Below, one piece after another: positions 21,349-29,917 of a stretch of DNA of 64,000 nucleotides; position 1 is the stretch's first letter; each line of letters begins with the position of its first letter. Position numbers and translations under genes: made by a program. The notes beneath the pieces are model-generated. The model was not told where the DNA came from. It did not search any database and was given only the letters and a program-made list of their open reading frames with translations. Source of the DNA: DATMER01 sp040349255 (GTDB lineage Bacteria > Acidobacteriota > Thermoanaerobaculia > Multivoradales > UBA5704); assembly GCA_040349255.1 (NCBI GenBank), contig JBEQUE010000161.1, positions 1 to 64,000 on the forward strand, read 5' to 3'.

Positions 21349-22110
21349 CTATGCATCGACCGGTTGGCTGGCGCGGACGAAGATTGGCCAGGCGAGCGTC
21401 CGCGGGGTGGCTGGATCGCCCCAGGCGGCCTCGATCTCCTCGCGGCCTTCCTCGATCGGGTCGCGTCCGGTGGCCTTCTCGTAGCGCTTGAAGGCGGACC
21501 ACGTCCGGACATAGAGGAGATACCGCTCGAGGTCCCAGTCCTCGCGCAGATGGAAGACGGGCGCCTCGACCTCGGGAAACGGGAAGGGGATCGTCCGGTA
21601 CTCCTCGTTGACCCAGCGGCGCTCGGGCGGCCACCAGGAGCCGAGGAGGCCGTGGGCGAGGCCGTCGATCCAGGCGTCCACCTCGGGGCTGACGCGTGCC
21701 AGGTTGTAGCTCCAGAGCGCCACGGCGCCGCCCGGAGCGAGGACGCGCCGGGCCTCGGCGAAGAACCGGTCGAAGTCGAACCAGTGGAAGGCCTGGGCCA
21801 CGGCGACCAGGTCGACCGAGGCGTCGGGCAGGCCGGAGTCCTCGGCCGGGGCCACGCGGTACTCGACCCGCGGGTGGGGGTCGGCGTTCGCGAGCTGCTC
21901 CGCGCTCGGGTCCGTACCGATGACCCGGTCGAAGCGTCCGGCCAGCGCGACAGCCGCCTGGCCGCTGCCGGTCCCGGCGTCCCAGGCCGTGCCACGCCGG
22001 CGGGGCCCGCGGGGGAGGTCGGCGACGAAGTCGATCAGCTCGTCGGAATAGCCGGGCCGGTACGAGGCGTAGTCCCGGGCGTGGCCGGAGAAGTGGTCCT
22101 TGAAGGTCAT
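21349..22110 (-). CDS. Class I SAM-dependent methyltransferase
   Basis: A 253-residue enzyme taken from the ATG at 22110 (TFKDHFSGHARDYASYRPGY, the usual opening of this group). Motif I is WDAGTGSGQAAVAL (about residues 38-51), followed by GTDPSAEQL and the VDLVAVAQAFHWF post-motif, all typical of the Methyltransf_11/25 type that resembles trans-aconitate and ubiquinone methyltransferases. The substrate is unknown. The C-terminal half (EYRTIPFPFPEVEAP) is a variable substrate lid. It diverges from the TIR gene across an 89-base spacer. No strong ribosome site is visible. Confidence 0.85.
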   Translation of the reverse strand: MTFKDHFSGHARDYASYRPGYSDELIDFVADLPRGPRRRGTAWDAGTGSGQAAVALAGRFDRVIGTDPSAEQLANADPHPRVEYRVAPAEDSGLPDASVDLVAVAQAFHWFDFDRFFAEARRVLAPGGAVALWSYNLARVSPEVDAWIDGLAHGLLGSWWPPERRWVNEEYRTIPFPFPEVEAPVFHLREDWDLERYLLYVRTWSAFKRYEKATGRDPIEEGREEIEAAWGDPATPRTLAWPIFVRASQPVDA

Positions 22111-22199
22111 GGACGAAGAGGATACTGAAATCCCGCCTTCCGCGGCGCCGGGCACCTTCCCGGATGCTGCTGGACGTGCCTTATGGTAAGATCGGTACT

Positions 22200-22796
22200 A
22201 TGCAAGAGAGATCCGGGGCGGTGGCATGGCGTTCGGTGGTAAAGTCGGATGGCATGCATGTCTTCCTGTCCTATTCGGCTGAGGATCGCGGGTTTGCCAA
22301 GCGGCTCGGTGACGAGCTCGCCCGGCAGGGCGTTTCCATCTGGCTGGATCAGGATCAGTTGGTCCCAGGCAGACCCTGGCGGGAGGAAATGGAAAAGGCG
22401 ATCCGCTCCTGCGACGACATCCTGATCCTCGTCGGTCCCCATGACACGGATACCTGGCAGCAGCACACCTGGAGAGAGGCCCTGGAGGCCGCCTGGCAGG
22501 ACCCTCGGAAGCGGCTGATCCCGATTCTCCTAGAAGGAGCTGCCGTGCCGCCTTTCGTCTACGGGGATGCGGCTGGCAAGGACGCCCCCCTGGTCCAGAT
22601 CCTGAACCCGCAGGACCCGCGCGGTGCAGCGGATGCCATCGTGCATGCCCTCCGGCGGGAGACGCCCAGGGCCACTGGAGTCAAGACCGACGCCGCCGAG
22701 GTGGGGACCAAGGGAAGCCAGTCGTATGCGGTCGAGGCTTCGCGGAGCCGCCGGCTCGAAGAGCTCGAGCGGTTCGCCCAAGGGCTCAAGAAATAA
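22200..22796 (+). CDS. TIR-domain protein
   Basis: A 198-residue protein if started at ATG 22200; the alternative ATG at 22254 begins directly at the TIR fold (HVFLSYSAEDRGFAKRL). The TIR domain occupies most of the chain: FLSYSAED (BB-loop strand), GVSIWLDQDQLVPGRPWREEM, CDDILILVG, and HTWREALEA, where the Glu occupies the place of the NADase catalytic residue. The C-terminus is a charged helix. TIR proteins of bacteria often degrade NAD in anti-phage systems. It is followed after 6 bases by a second gene that looks TIR-like, so they almost surely form one unit. Confidence 0.8.
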   Translation: MQERSGAVAWRSVVKSDGMHVFLSYSAEDRGFAKRLGDELARQGVSIWLDQDQLVPGRPWREEMEKAIRSCDDILILVGPHDTDTWQQHTWREALEAAWQDPRKRLIPILLEGAAVPPFVYGDAAGKDAPLVQILNPQDPRGAADAIVHALRRETPRATGVKTDAAEVGTKGSQSYAVEASRSRRLEELERFAQGLKK

Positions 22797-22802
22797 ATTT
22801 CC

Positions 22803-23459
22803 ATGGCGAGTATGGCTGCAAGAGGAGTGCGGGAGCACTTCGGTCAGGGGAAGCTTGCGGTCGTACCCTCCAAGGCTGTCTTCATCAACTGTCCGTATGA
22901 TCTTGAATTCGAGCCGACCTTCGACGCCATCCTGTTCGCGACGGTCTGCTGTGGGTTCATTCCACGGAGCGCCCTGGAGTCCGGCAATACCGCTGAAGCG
23001 CGGATGAACCGGATTCTGGACGGCATCTTTTCATCCAAGTACTCGATCCACGACCTTTCGCGTTGCCGAGGTGAGGGCAGCGAGCAGCTTGCGCGGTTCA
23101 ACATGCCTCTCGAGCTGGGAATGGCCATGGCCCGCCGGTTCATGGCCGCGCACAAGAGCGAGCAGCATGACTGGCTTCTGCTGGTTCCCGAGGGGCATGT
23201 CTACCTGAAGTTCGTGTCAGATCTCGCTGGGTTCGACCCTATGCGGTACGACGGCAGAACCGAATCTGTCGTGCCCAAGGTGATGTCCTGGCTGGCGACG
23301 CGGCCGGATGCGGTGCAGACACCGACTCCCAAGGAAGTGCTTTCAGCCCTGCCGGCCTTCCAGGTCGAGAGAGCCCGTCTACGCCACGAGTGGGGAGACA
23401 ACATCCCCTGGGCAGACCTGGTGCTGGCCGCGATCGAGATCTTCCAAAGAGTGCTTTGA
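22803..23459 (+). CDS. TIR-like / deoxyribosyltransferase-fold protein partnered with TIR
   Basis: A 218-residue protein of a family I recognise only loosely. The N-terminal half reads VFINCPYDLEFEPTFDAILF, GFIPRSALESGN, KYSIHDLSR, then RFNMPLELGMAMARRF. This order of strands, an aromatic/Asp loop and a conserved ELG resembles the nucleoside 2-deoxyribosyltransferase/TIR-like superfamily that hydrolyses N-glycosidic bonds. The C-terminal half after about residue 135 is helical. It begins 6 bases after the TIR gene. A role in nucleotide-based defence is inference from this pairing. It is not in any pathway that I can name. Confidence 0.6.
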   Translation: MASMAARGVREHFGQGKLAVVPSKAVFINCPYDLEFEPTFDAILFATVCCGFIPRSALESGNTAEARMNRILDGIFSSKYSIHDLSRCRGEGSEQLARFNMPLELGMAMARRFMAAHKSEQHDWLLLVPEGHVYLKFVSDLAGFDPMRYDGRTESVVPKVMSWLATRPDAVQTPTPKEVLSALPAFQVERARLRHEWGDNIPWADLVLAAIEIFQRVL

Positions 23460-23477
23460 GGCCCGGGTAGCCGGGCC
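23460..23477 (+). terminator. Short hairpin after the TIR operon
   Basis: GGCCCGG and CCGGGCC form a 7-bp stem with a GTAG loop immediately after the stop of the TIR-like gene. There is no T run, so termination would be weak. It still marks the likely end of this two-gene unit. Confidence 0.4.
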
Positions 23478-23570
23478 GCCTTCCGGATGGTACGATCCCG
23501 CTCCGTTGCGCGGTCGTCACTCGGCTGTCACCAGCCGTCATCCCATGCGAAGCTCCGGAGGGGAAGCCAC

Positions 23571-24221
23571 GTGAAAGTGGATGCGATCCTCAAGTGGTTG
23601 ATGCCGAAGGAAGAGGCCTTTCACCAGCTCTTCTCGCAGGACACCCGGAACCTGGTCGAGGCCGCGGAGCTCTTCGCGCAGATCGCCCGGTCCTCCAGCC
23701 TGCAGGAGCGCGAGGCCCTGGGCGAGAAGCTCAAGGCGGTCGAGCGCGAGGGCGACCGGATCACCCGGGCGATCTTCGACGCCCTGAACTCGACCTTCAT
23801 CACCCCGTTCGACCGCGAGGACATCCGGGGCCTGACCACCGATCTCGACGACATCCTGGACTACCTGGAGGGGATGGCGCACGCCCTGATCCTGTTCGAC
23901 CTCGGCGACTCGCCCGAGGGGCTGCGCGGCTTCGCGCAGATCCTGTCCACGATGGCGCAGGAGATCGACCGCATCACCGGCCTGATCTGGGACCTCGCCA
24001 ACGCCCGGCAGATCCAGGAGGGAATCGTCAAGATGTCCGACCTGGAGAACGAGGCCGACCGCCTGTACAACCAGGTGATCGCCGACCTCTTCCGCACCAA
24101 GGGCCGGGACCCGATCGAGATCCTGAAGTGGAAGGAGATCTACGAGGGGCTGGAGAACGCGTGCGACCAGTGCAAGAACTACACGCACGTGATCGGTAAC
24201 ATCGTGGTGAAGAACTCCTGA
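23571..24221 (+). CDS. DUF47/PhoU-like phosphate transport accessory protein
   Basis: A 216-residue helical protein starting at GTG 23571, preceded by GGAGGGG. It has the DUF47 pattern: HQLFSQDTRNLVEAAELF, EREGDRITRAIFDALNSTFITPFDREDI and LENEADRLYNQVIADLF. DUF47 proteins resemble PhoU and usually sit beside Pit transporters. Here the transporter starts 10 bases downstream. It is thought to regulate Pit or bind metal-phosphate; direct activity is not known. Confidence 0.9.
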   Translation: MKVDAILKWLMPKEEAFHQLFSQDTRNLVEAAELFAQIARSSSLQEREALGEKLKAVEREGDRITRAIFDALNSTFITPFDREDIRGLTTDLDDILDYLEGMAHALILFDLGDSPEGLRGFAQILSTMAQEIDRITGLIWDLANARQIQEGIVKMSDLENEADRLYNQVIADLFRTKGRDPIEILKWKEIYEGLENACDQCKNYTHVIGNIVVKNS

Positions 24222-24231
24222 GGCCGCCACC

Positions 24232-25227
24232 ATGCCCTCCGGCTTCGGCTTGATCCTCTTCATCATCCTGGTCGCGCTCACCTTCGACTTCCTGAACGGT
24301 TTCCACGACGCGGCGAACTCGATCGCCACGGTGGTCTCCACCCGGGTGCTGTCGCCGCAGAAGGCGGTGCTCTGGGCGGCGTTCTTCAACTTCGTGGCCG
24401 CCTTCGTGCTCGGCACCTCGGTGGCCAAGACGATCGGCAAGGGGATGATCGACCTCTCGGTGGTCACCGAGGAGGTCATCCTGGCCGGGCTGCTCGGCGC
24501 GATCACCTGGAACCTGCTCACCTGGTGGTGGGGGCTGCCGGTCTCCTCCTCGCACGCGCTCATCGGCGGCTACGCCGGCGCCGCGATCGCCAAGGCGGGG
24601 ATGGGCGCCATCCTGTTCTCCGGCTGGACGAAGACGCTGCTCTTCATCGTGCTCGCGCCGACCATCGGCATGATCCTCGGGCTGACCCTGTCGATCATCG
24701 TGACCTGGATCTTCCGGCGCTGGCACCCATCGCGCCTGGACCGCCTGTTCCGGCGGCTGCAGCTCGTCTCGGCCGGCCTCTACAGCCTGGGGCACGGCGG
24801 CAACGACGCCCAGAAGACCATGGGCATCATCACCGGCCTGCTGGTGGCGTCCGGACACCTGACCGAGTTCAAGGTGCCGCTCTGGGTGATCCTGATCAGC
24901 CACGCGGCGATCGCCTTCGGCACCATGTTCGGCGGCTGGCGCATCGTGAAGACCATGGGCTCGAAGATCACCAAGCTGCAGCCCTTCGGCGGCTTCTGCG
25001 CCGAGACGGCCGGCGCCATCACGCTGCTGGGAGCGACGCTCTCGGGCATCCCGGTCTCCACCACGCACACCATCACCGGCGCCATCGTCGGCGTGGGCGC
25101 CACCCGGCGCCTCTCGGCGGTCAAGTGGGGCGTGGCCGGCCGCATCGTCTGGGCCTGGATCCTCACCATCCCGATCGCCGCGGCAGTGTCGGCGGTATGC
25201 TATCTGGCGCTGGCGCCGCTGTTCTGA
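24232..25227 (+). CDS. pit: Pit-family low-affinity phosphate transporter
   Basis: A 331-residue inner-membrane protein with about 8-10 transmembrane segments. It contains the two inverted PiT signatures: FDFLNGFHDAANSIATVVST near the N-terminus and GHGGNDAQKTMG in the middle, plus SGIPVSTTHT and its counterpart LPVSSSHALIGG. It is expected to take up metal-phosphate with protons or sodium. It is shorter than E. coli PitA (499 residues), as are many bacterial and archaeal homologues that carry a separate DUF47 protein. It is coupled to the DUF47 gene upstream. Confidence 0.95.
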   Translation: MPSGFGLILFIILVALTFDFLNGFHDAANSIATVVSTRVLSPQKAVLWAAFFNFVAAFVLGTSVAKTIGKGMIDLSVVTEEVILAGLLGAITWNLLTWWWGLPVSSSHALIGGYAGAAIAKAGMGAILFSGWTKTLLFIVLAPTIGMILGLTLSIIVTWIFRRWHPSRLDRLFRRLQLVSAGLYSLGHGGNDAQKTMGIITGLLVASGHLTEFKVPLWVILISHAAIAFGTMFGGWRIVKTMGSKITKLQPFGGFCAETAGAITLLGATLSGIPVSTTHTITGAIVGVGATRRLSAVKWGVAGRIVWAWILTIPIAAAVSAVCYLALAPLF

Positions 25228-25244
25228 ACCTTCGGAGAACCCTC

Positions 25245-27311
25245 ATGCGCAAGCTTCCGCTGCTCCTGCTCCTGGCCGCAGTCCCTGCGACGCCGGCGAT
25301 GGCCGCCCCCCACCCGCTCACCGCCCGCGACATGCACTCCATGCAGCGGGTCAGCGACCCGCAGGGCTCGCCCAAGGGCGACCGGATCGCGTTCGTCGTC
25401 CGCACCACCGACTTCGAGGCCAACCGCGGCCGGTTCGACCTCTGGACCGTCTCGGCTCAGGGCGGTGATGCCGCGCCGCTGACCTCCGACCCGGCCGCCG
25501 ACACCAACCCGCGCTGGAGCCCGGACGGCAGGAGCCTCTACTTCCTGTCGAGCCGCTCCGGCTCCAGCCAGGTCTGGCGCATCCCCGTCCCCGGCACCGA
25601 CAAGGGCGCGGTCCAGGTCACCGACCTGCCGCTCGACGTCTCCAATCTGACGGTGTCGCCCGACGGCTCCCGCATCGCCTTCAGCCTGGAGGTCTTCGCC
25701 GACTGCGCGGACCTCGCCTGCACGAAGCAGCGCCTGGACGAGAAGGAGAAGAGCAAGACCTCGGCCATGGTCTTCGAGGAGGGTTTCGTCCGCCACTGGG
25801 ACTCCTGGTCCGACGGCCGGAGGAACCATCTGTTCGTGGCCGCGCTGACCGGCGACAAGGCCGGTCCGCCCGTGGACCTCACCCGCGGCCTGGTCGGCGA
25901 CGCCCCCTCCCGCCCCTTCGGCGGCACCGAGGAATTCGCCTTCACTCCCGACGGGAAGAGCCTCGTCTTCTCCATGCGCCTGGCGGGCGAGAAGAACCGC
26001 GAGGAGCCCTGGTCCACCAACTTCGACCTCTACCAGGTTCCGGTCGACGGCTCCGCGACTCCGAAGGACCTGACGGCCTCGAACCCGGCCTGGGACACCC
26101 AGCCTGCGTTCTCGCCGGACGGCAAGACCCTGGCGTACCTCGCCATGCGGCGGCCCGGCTTCGAGGCCGATCGCTTCCGCATCCTGGTCCGCGATCTTTC
26201 CTCCGGCAAGGACCGAGTCCTGGCGGAGGAGTGGGACCGCTCGGCCAACGACCTCCTGTTCTCGCCCGACGGCCGGACGCTCTACGTCACGGCCGGCGAC
26301 ACCGGCCAGGTGCCGCTCTTCGCCATCGACGTGGCCTCCGGCAAGGTGCGCAAGCTGGTGGCCGAGGGGAGCACCCACTCGCCGACGCTGGTGGGCGACC
26401 GCATCGCGTTCGGCCTCGATACCCTGACCGCCCCGACCGAGCTTCACACCGTCAAGGTGGACGGCTCCGGCCTGGCGAAGATCACCGACCTGAACGGAGC
26501 GCGGCTGGCCGACCTTCAATTCGGCGAGGCCGAGCAGTTCCACTTCGAAGGAGCCAATGGCGACACGGTCTACGGCTGGGCGGTCAAGCCCGTGGGCTTC
26601 GAGGCAGGGAAGAAGTACCCGCTCGCCTTCATCATCCACGGCGGACCCCAGGGCTCGATGCACAACGAGTTCCACTATCGCTGGAACGTCCAGTCCTACG
26701 CCGCCGCCGGCTACGCCGTGCTGGCGATCGACTTCCACGGCTCCACCGGCTACGGCCAGGCGTTCACCGACGCCATCCGCAACAATTGGGGCGACGGGCC
26801 GCTGGTCGACCTCCAGAAGGGCCTGGCCGCGGCCCTGGCCCGCTATCCCTGGATCGACGGCAGCCGCGCCTGCGCCCTCGGCGCCTCCTACGGCGGCTTC
26901 ATGGTCAACTGGATCGCCGGCCAGTGGCCCGACGCCTTCCGCTGCCTGGTCAGCCACGACGGCATCCTCGACCAGCGGATGGCGTACTACTCGACCGAGG
27001 AGCTCTGGTTCCCGGAGTGGGAGCAGGGCGGACCCCAGTGGCAGAACCCGGAAGGCTACGAGAGGTTCAATCCGGTCAACTACGTGGAGCGCTGGAAGAC
27101 TCCCATGCTGGTGGTCCACAGCGCGCTCGACTACCGCCTCCCCCTGACCCAGGGCCTGGGCGTCTTCACCGTCCTCCAGCGCCGCGGCATCCCGAGCAAG
27201 CTGCTGATCTTCCCGGACGAAAACCACTGGGTCCTGAAGCCCGGGAACTCCATTCTCTGGCACCAGACCGTCCTCGACTGGCTCGACCGCTGGACCCGTC
27301 CCGCCCGGTAG
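25245..27311 (+). CDS. Secreted S9-family prolyl oligopeptidase-like peptidase
   Basis: A 688-residue exported peptidase. The N-terminal Sec signal ends near MAAPH. A seven-bladed propeller follows (repeated SPDG motifs: WSPDGRSLYF, VSPDGSRIAF, FSPDGKTLAY). The C-terminal alpha/beta hydrolase has nucleophile S548 in GASYGGF, D629 in SALDYRL and H661 in DENHWV, the complete catalytic triad. Such enzymes cleave dipeptides or oligopeptides, often after Pro or Ala. It begins 17 bases after the Pit gene and may be read from the same transcript, although there is no functional link. Confidence 0.93.
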   Translation: MRKLPLLLLLAAVPATPAMAAPHPLTARDMHSMQRVSDPQGSPKGDRIAFVVRTTDFEANRGRFDLWTVSAQGGDAAPLTSDPAADTNPRWSPDGRSLYFLSSRSGSSQVWRIPVPGTDKGAVQVTDLPLDVSNLTVSPDGSRIAFSLEVFADCADLACTKQRLDEKEKSKTSAMVFEEGFVRHWDSWSDGRRNHLFVAALTGDKAGPPVDLTRGLVGDAPSRPFGGTEEFAFTPDGKSLVFSMRLAGEKNREEPWSTNFDLYQVPVDGSATPKDLTASNPAWDTQPAFSPDGKTLAYLAMRRPGFEADRFRILVRDLSSGKDRVLAEEWDRSANDLLFSPDGRTLYVTAGDTGQVPLFAIDVASGKVRKLVAEGSTHSPTLVGDRIAFGLDTLTAPTELHTVKVDGSGLAKITDLNGARLADLQFGEAEQFHFEGANGDTVYGWAVKPVGFEAGKKYPLAFIIHGGPQGSMHNEFHYRWNVQSYAAAGYAVLAIDFHGSTGYGQAFTDAIRNNWGDGPLVDLQKGLAAALARYPWIDGSRACALGASYGGFMVNWIAGQWPDAFRCLVSHDGILDQRMAYYSTEELWFPEWEQGGPQWQNPEGYERFNPVNYVERWKTPMLVVHSALDYRLPLTQGLGVFTVLQRRGIPSKLLIFPDENHWVLKPGNSILWHQTVLDWLDRWTRPAR

Positions 27312-27337
27312 CGCCTGCGCACATCCTGTCGCAAAAA

Positions 27338-27363
27338 GGCCGGTTTCCACCCGGAAACCGGCC
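27338..27363. terminator. Strong hairpin between the S9 peptidase and SPASM-like gene
   Basis: A perfect 11-bp stem (GGCCGGTTTCC and complement) with a 4-base ACCC loop begins 27 bases after the S9 stop. The run of five A before it gives a T tract on the minus strand. In the plus direction the following T tract is poor. It likely ends the Pit/S9 transcript. Confidence 0.6.
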
Positions 27364-27506
27364 GTCGAAACTTTCTTCGGAAAATTTGTCCCTGGAAATG
27401 GCCCAGCGGCAACAGAGATAATAGAGGCGAGTCCGTAGATGATTTAGCCGTAAAGAGATAGCGGCGGGGCTTAGCCGGTTCTGGACAGCGCTTAAGGAGG
27501 TACCGG

Positions 27507-28874
27507 ATGAATACAGCCATCATGCCCATGCCAGGGGCTTTGCGTTGGCGAGCGCTGCACCCGCTGATCGACGAGGACGGCGCCTGCAGTCTCATCTACG
27601 ACCTGGAGCGGGCCGCGGTGCTCGAGGTGCCGGAGGATCTTCAGCTCCACGTCGCCTCCGCCCTGGAGACCGGGGACCCGGACGACGCCCTGCTGAGCTG
27701 GCTGGTGGCGGAGGACCTGATCACCATGGAGGGCTGGTCCGGCTGGGATCCGGAGCGGGGGCCCGCCGTTTCCGGGGACGACTGGTGCGCGGTCCTCCGG
27801 CTGGAGGACGAGGCCCACGTGCGGATCCCGGAGGCGACCGAGGAGGCGGCCCTGCGGGCCGTGGAGGTCGGGTTCCGCCAGGGGCTCGGCGCCTCGCGCG
27901 TGCAGGTCCACCTCGACTGGGACGGGGCGTTCCCCGGCGGTATCGGCGCGAGCGGCACGGGCGGCACGGGCGCGCTGGAGCGGGTCGTCCTCGCGGCCCG
28001 CCGTCTGGCGCTCGAAGCCGGACAGGAGGTCGCGTTCGACCTGACCCTGAGCGCCGGGCAGGTGACGCCGGCCGTGGCGAGCTTCCTGTCCTCGCTGCCG
28101 GTGCACGTGCGCCTGCTCTGCGGCGAGTTCCCCGGCGGCGAGGCCTCGCTGCCCGGGGAGATCCGGCGCGCCCTGCTCCTGCTGTGGATGGAGGACCTGC
28201 CGGAGCGGGTCACCCTCTGCTTCAGCCTGCCCGGCGAGGTCCGTCTGAAGGAGATCTGGGCCTGGGCCCGCCGCCTCGGCGTGCGCCACCTCGACGCCAC
28301 GCGCCGGCCCGGCCCCTCGGACGCCGGCGGGACCCGGGACGCCTGGCTCCGCGATCTGCGCGCCGACCTGCAGGAGGTGGTCCTGGAGATCTCCGCCTGC
28401 CTGGGGGACCGCTCCGTGCCGGTCGACTTCCGGCCGCTCACCCGGGTGGTCCGCCGGCTCATGAACGCCGAGCCCCTGGCGCGCTTCCGCGACGAGCGCC
28501 TTGGCGACTGGCCGGTGGGCGACGTGGCCCTGCCGCGGCCCGACGCCGACCCGGTGCTCTCGAAGTCCTGGCTGGGCGCGGCGGGAGAGCCCGAAGAGAC
28601 CCCTGAGGCCGGCCCGCCGTGCGCCGGCTGCTGGGCGCGCTACCTGTGCCGCAACAGCGCCCTGCTGGTCAGCGACGACTCCGCCGAGGAGCGCGCGCCC
28701 GCGGCCTGCGCGGCCTGGCGGATCGAGGCCGAGGCGGCGCTGCGCCTCTACCACCGCCTCGCCCAGGCGGACCCGCTGCAGGTCCTGCGGGTGTTCGGCG
28801 AGTCCTCGGGCCTGCCTGACGACCTGCCGGCCGCCCGCGTGGCGGAGCCGTGGACCTCGAAGGCTCCGTTCTAG
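27507..28874 (+). CDS. SPASM-like protein lacking the radical-SAM CxxxCxxC motif
   Basis: A 455-residue protein with an excellent ribosome site (AAGGAGGT). The C-terminal CAGCWARYLC...C pattern (about residues 371-401, C-x2-C-x5-C-x19-C) resembles the SPASM/auxiliary cluster region of peptide-modifying radical-SAM enzymes. The N-terminal ACSLIYDLERAAVLEVPEDLQ resembles the leader segment of that same family. Yet the CxxxCxxC triad that binds the catalytic 4Fe-4S cluster is absent throughout. I infer a degenerate or repurposed maturase that kept the peptide-binding or cluster-binding part. A UbiE-type methyltransferase starts 26 bases downstream. No precursor peptide was found in the 195-base spacer upstream. 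Confidence 0.6.
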   Translation: MNTAIMPMPGALRWRALHPLIDEDGACSLIYDLERAAVLEVPEDLQLHVASALETGDPDDALLSWLVAEDLITMEGWSGWDPERGPAVSGDDWCAVLRLEDEAHVRIPEATEEAALRAVEVGFRQGLGASRVQVHLDWDGAFPGGIGASGTGGTGALERVVLAARRLALEAGQEVAFDLTLSAGQVTPAVASFLSSLPVHVRLLCGEFPGGEASLPGEIRRALLLLWMEDLPERVTLCFSLPGEVRLKEIWAWARRLGVRHLDATRRPGPSDAGGTRDAWLRDLRADLQEVVLEISACLGDRSVPVDFRPLTRVVRRLMNAEPLARFRDERLGDWPVGDVALPRPDADPVLSKSWLGAAGEPEETPEAGPPCAGCWARYLCRNSALLVSDDSAEERAPAACAAWRIEAEAALRLYHRLAQADPLQVLRVFGESSGLPDDLPAARVAEPWTSKAPF

Positions 28875-28899
28875 GAGAGGTTGGAGCGCAGCGGACCCG

Positions 28900-29511
28900 A
28901 TGCCTTCGAACGCCTGGCTACGCTTCCGCTACAGCCTGTGGGCCCCGCACTACGACCGGGTCACCAAGCTCCACTCCCAGCGCCGGCGCTCGATCGAGCT
29001 GCTCGGGACGCGGCCCGGCGAGCGGCTGCTGATCGTCGGCGTGGGCACGGGCGCCGACCTGCCGCACCTGCCCGACGGCCTGGAGGTCCTGGCGACCGAC
29101 CTCACGCCGGCCATGCTGGAGCAGGCGAGGACGCGCGCCCGGCCGGGCCTCCGGGCCGACTTCCAGGTGATGGACGGCATGGCGCTCGACCTGCCGGACG
29201 CCTCGTTCGACGCCGCGCTCCTGCACATGGTCCTGGAGGTGATCCCGGACCCCGCGCGCTGCCTGGCGGAGGTGGCCCGCGTGCTGCGGCCCGGCGGCAG
29301 GGTGGCGGTGTTCGACAAGTTCCTGCCCGAAGGCTCGCGGCCGGGCCTTGCTCGGCGGGCCTTCCTGGCCCTGCTGGACTTCGTGTTCACCAGCACGAAC
29401 CGGCGCCTGGGCGACATCCTCGCCCGCTCGGAAGCCGCGCTGGAGGTCGTCCACGACGAGCCGGCCGTCGGCGCCTACCGTCACGTCATTCTGCGGAAGA
29501 GACTGCTTTAG
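28900..29511 (+). CDS. UbiE-like class I methyltransferase
   Basis: A 203-residue SAM-dependent methyltransferase beginning at ATG 28900. The motif I region is LLIVGVGTGADLPHL, motif post-I is ATDLTPAML, and the FDAALLHMVLEVIPD segment is motif II. The N-terminal WAPHYDRVTKLHSQRRRS block is typical of UbiE/COQ5-type or phosphatidylethanolamine methyltransferases. The substrate is not known. It follows the SPASM-like gene and precedes a small membrane protein, so all may be co-transcribed. Confidence 0.85.
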   Translation: MPSNAWLRFRYSLWAPHYDRVTKLHSQRRRSIELLGTRPGERLLIVGVGTGADLPHLPDGLEVLATDLTPAMLEQARTRARPGLRADFQVMDGMALDLPDASFDAALLHMVLEVIPDPARCLAEVARVLRPGGRVAVFDKFLPEGSRPGLARRAFLALLDFVFTSTNRRLGDILARSEAALEVVHDEPAVGAYRHVILRKRLL

Positions 29512-29536
29512 AATTCATCGAAAGAGGAGGTTCCGG

Positions 29537-29917
29537 ATGGCCGAGCTTCGAGGCGCGGGGGGCACCCCGGGCGGCATGAGCGAGTTCCTGATCGGTCTGG
29601 TGATGGCGGTGGCCGGCGGCTACCTGCTGACCAGCCGGGTCACCGTGACCAGCGGCTTCTGGAGCTGGGGCGGGTACGACACCTTCGGCCTCTCGCTGGT
29701 GCCGCTGATCTTCGGCATCGGCATCCTCTTCTTCAACGGCCGCTCGGTCCTCGGCTGGCTGCTCCTTCTCGGCGGCGCGGTCATCATCCTGGCCGGGATT
29801 CTCGTGAACCTGCGCATCTACTTCGAGCACACCAGTCTGTTCAACACGCTGGTGATGCTCGTGCTCCTCTTCGGCGGCATCGGCCTCATGGCCCGCGGGG
29901 TGAAGACTCATGGCTGA
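29537..29917 (+). CDS. Small membrane protein with four hydrophobic segments
   Basis: A 126-residue protein with a GAGGAGG ribosome site. It has four predicted transmembrane segments at about residues 15-32, 50-66, 70-90 and 100-121 (for example FLIGLVMAVAGGYLL). No catalytic or binding motif is visible. Its last 8 bases overlap the start of the CapA-like gene, which suggests translational coupling. I do not recognise the family. Confidence 0.7.
   Translation: MAELRGAGGTPGGMSEFLIGLVMAVAGGYLLTSRVTVTSGFWSWGGYDTFGLSLVPLIFGIGILFFNGRSVLGWLLLLGGAVIILAGILVNLRIYFEHTSLFNTLVMLVLLFGGIGLMARGVKTHG

Noticed and set aside
22164..22199. Upstream ATG at 22164 as start of the TIR gene
   Set aside because: No ribosome site is visible; the ATG at 22200 or 22254 gives a product that starts closer to the TIR fold.
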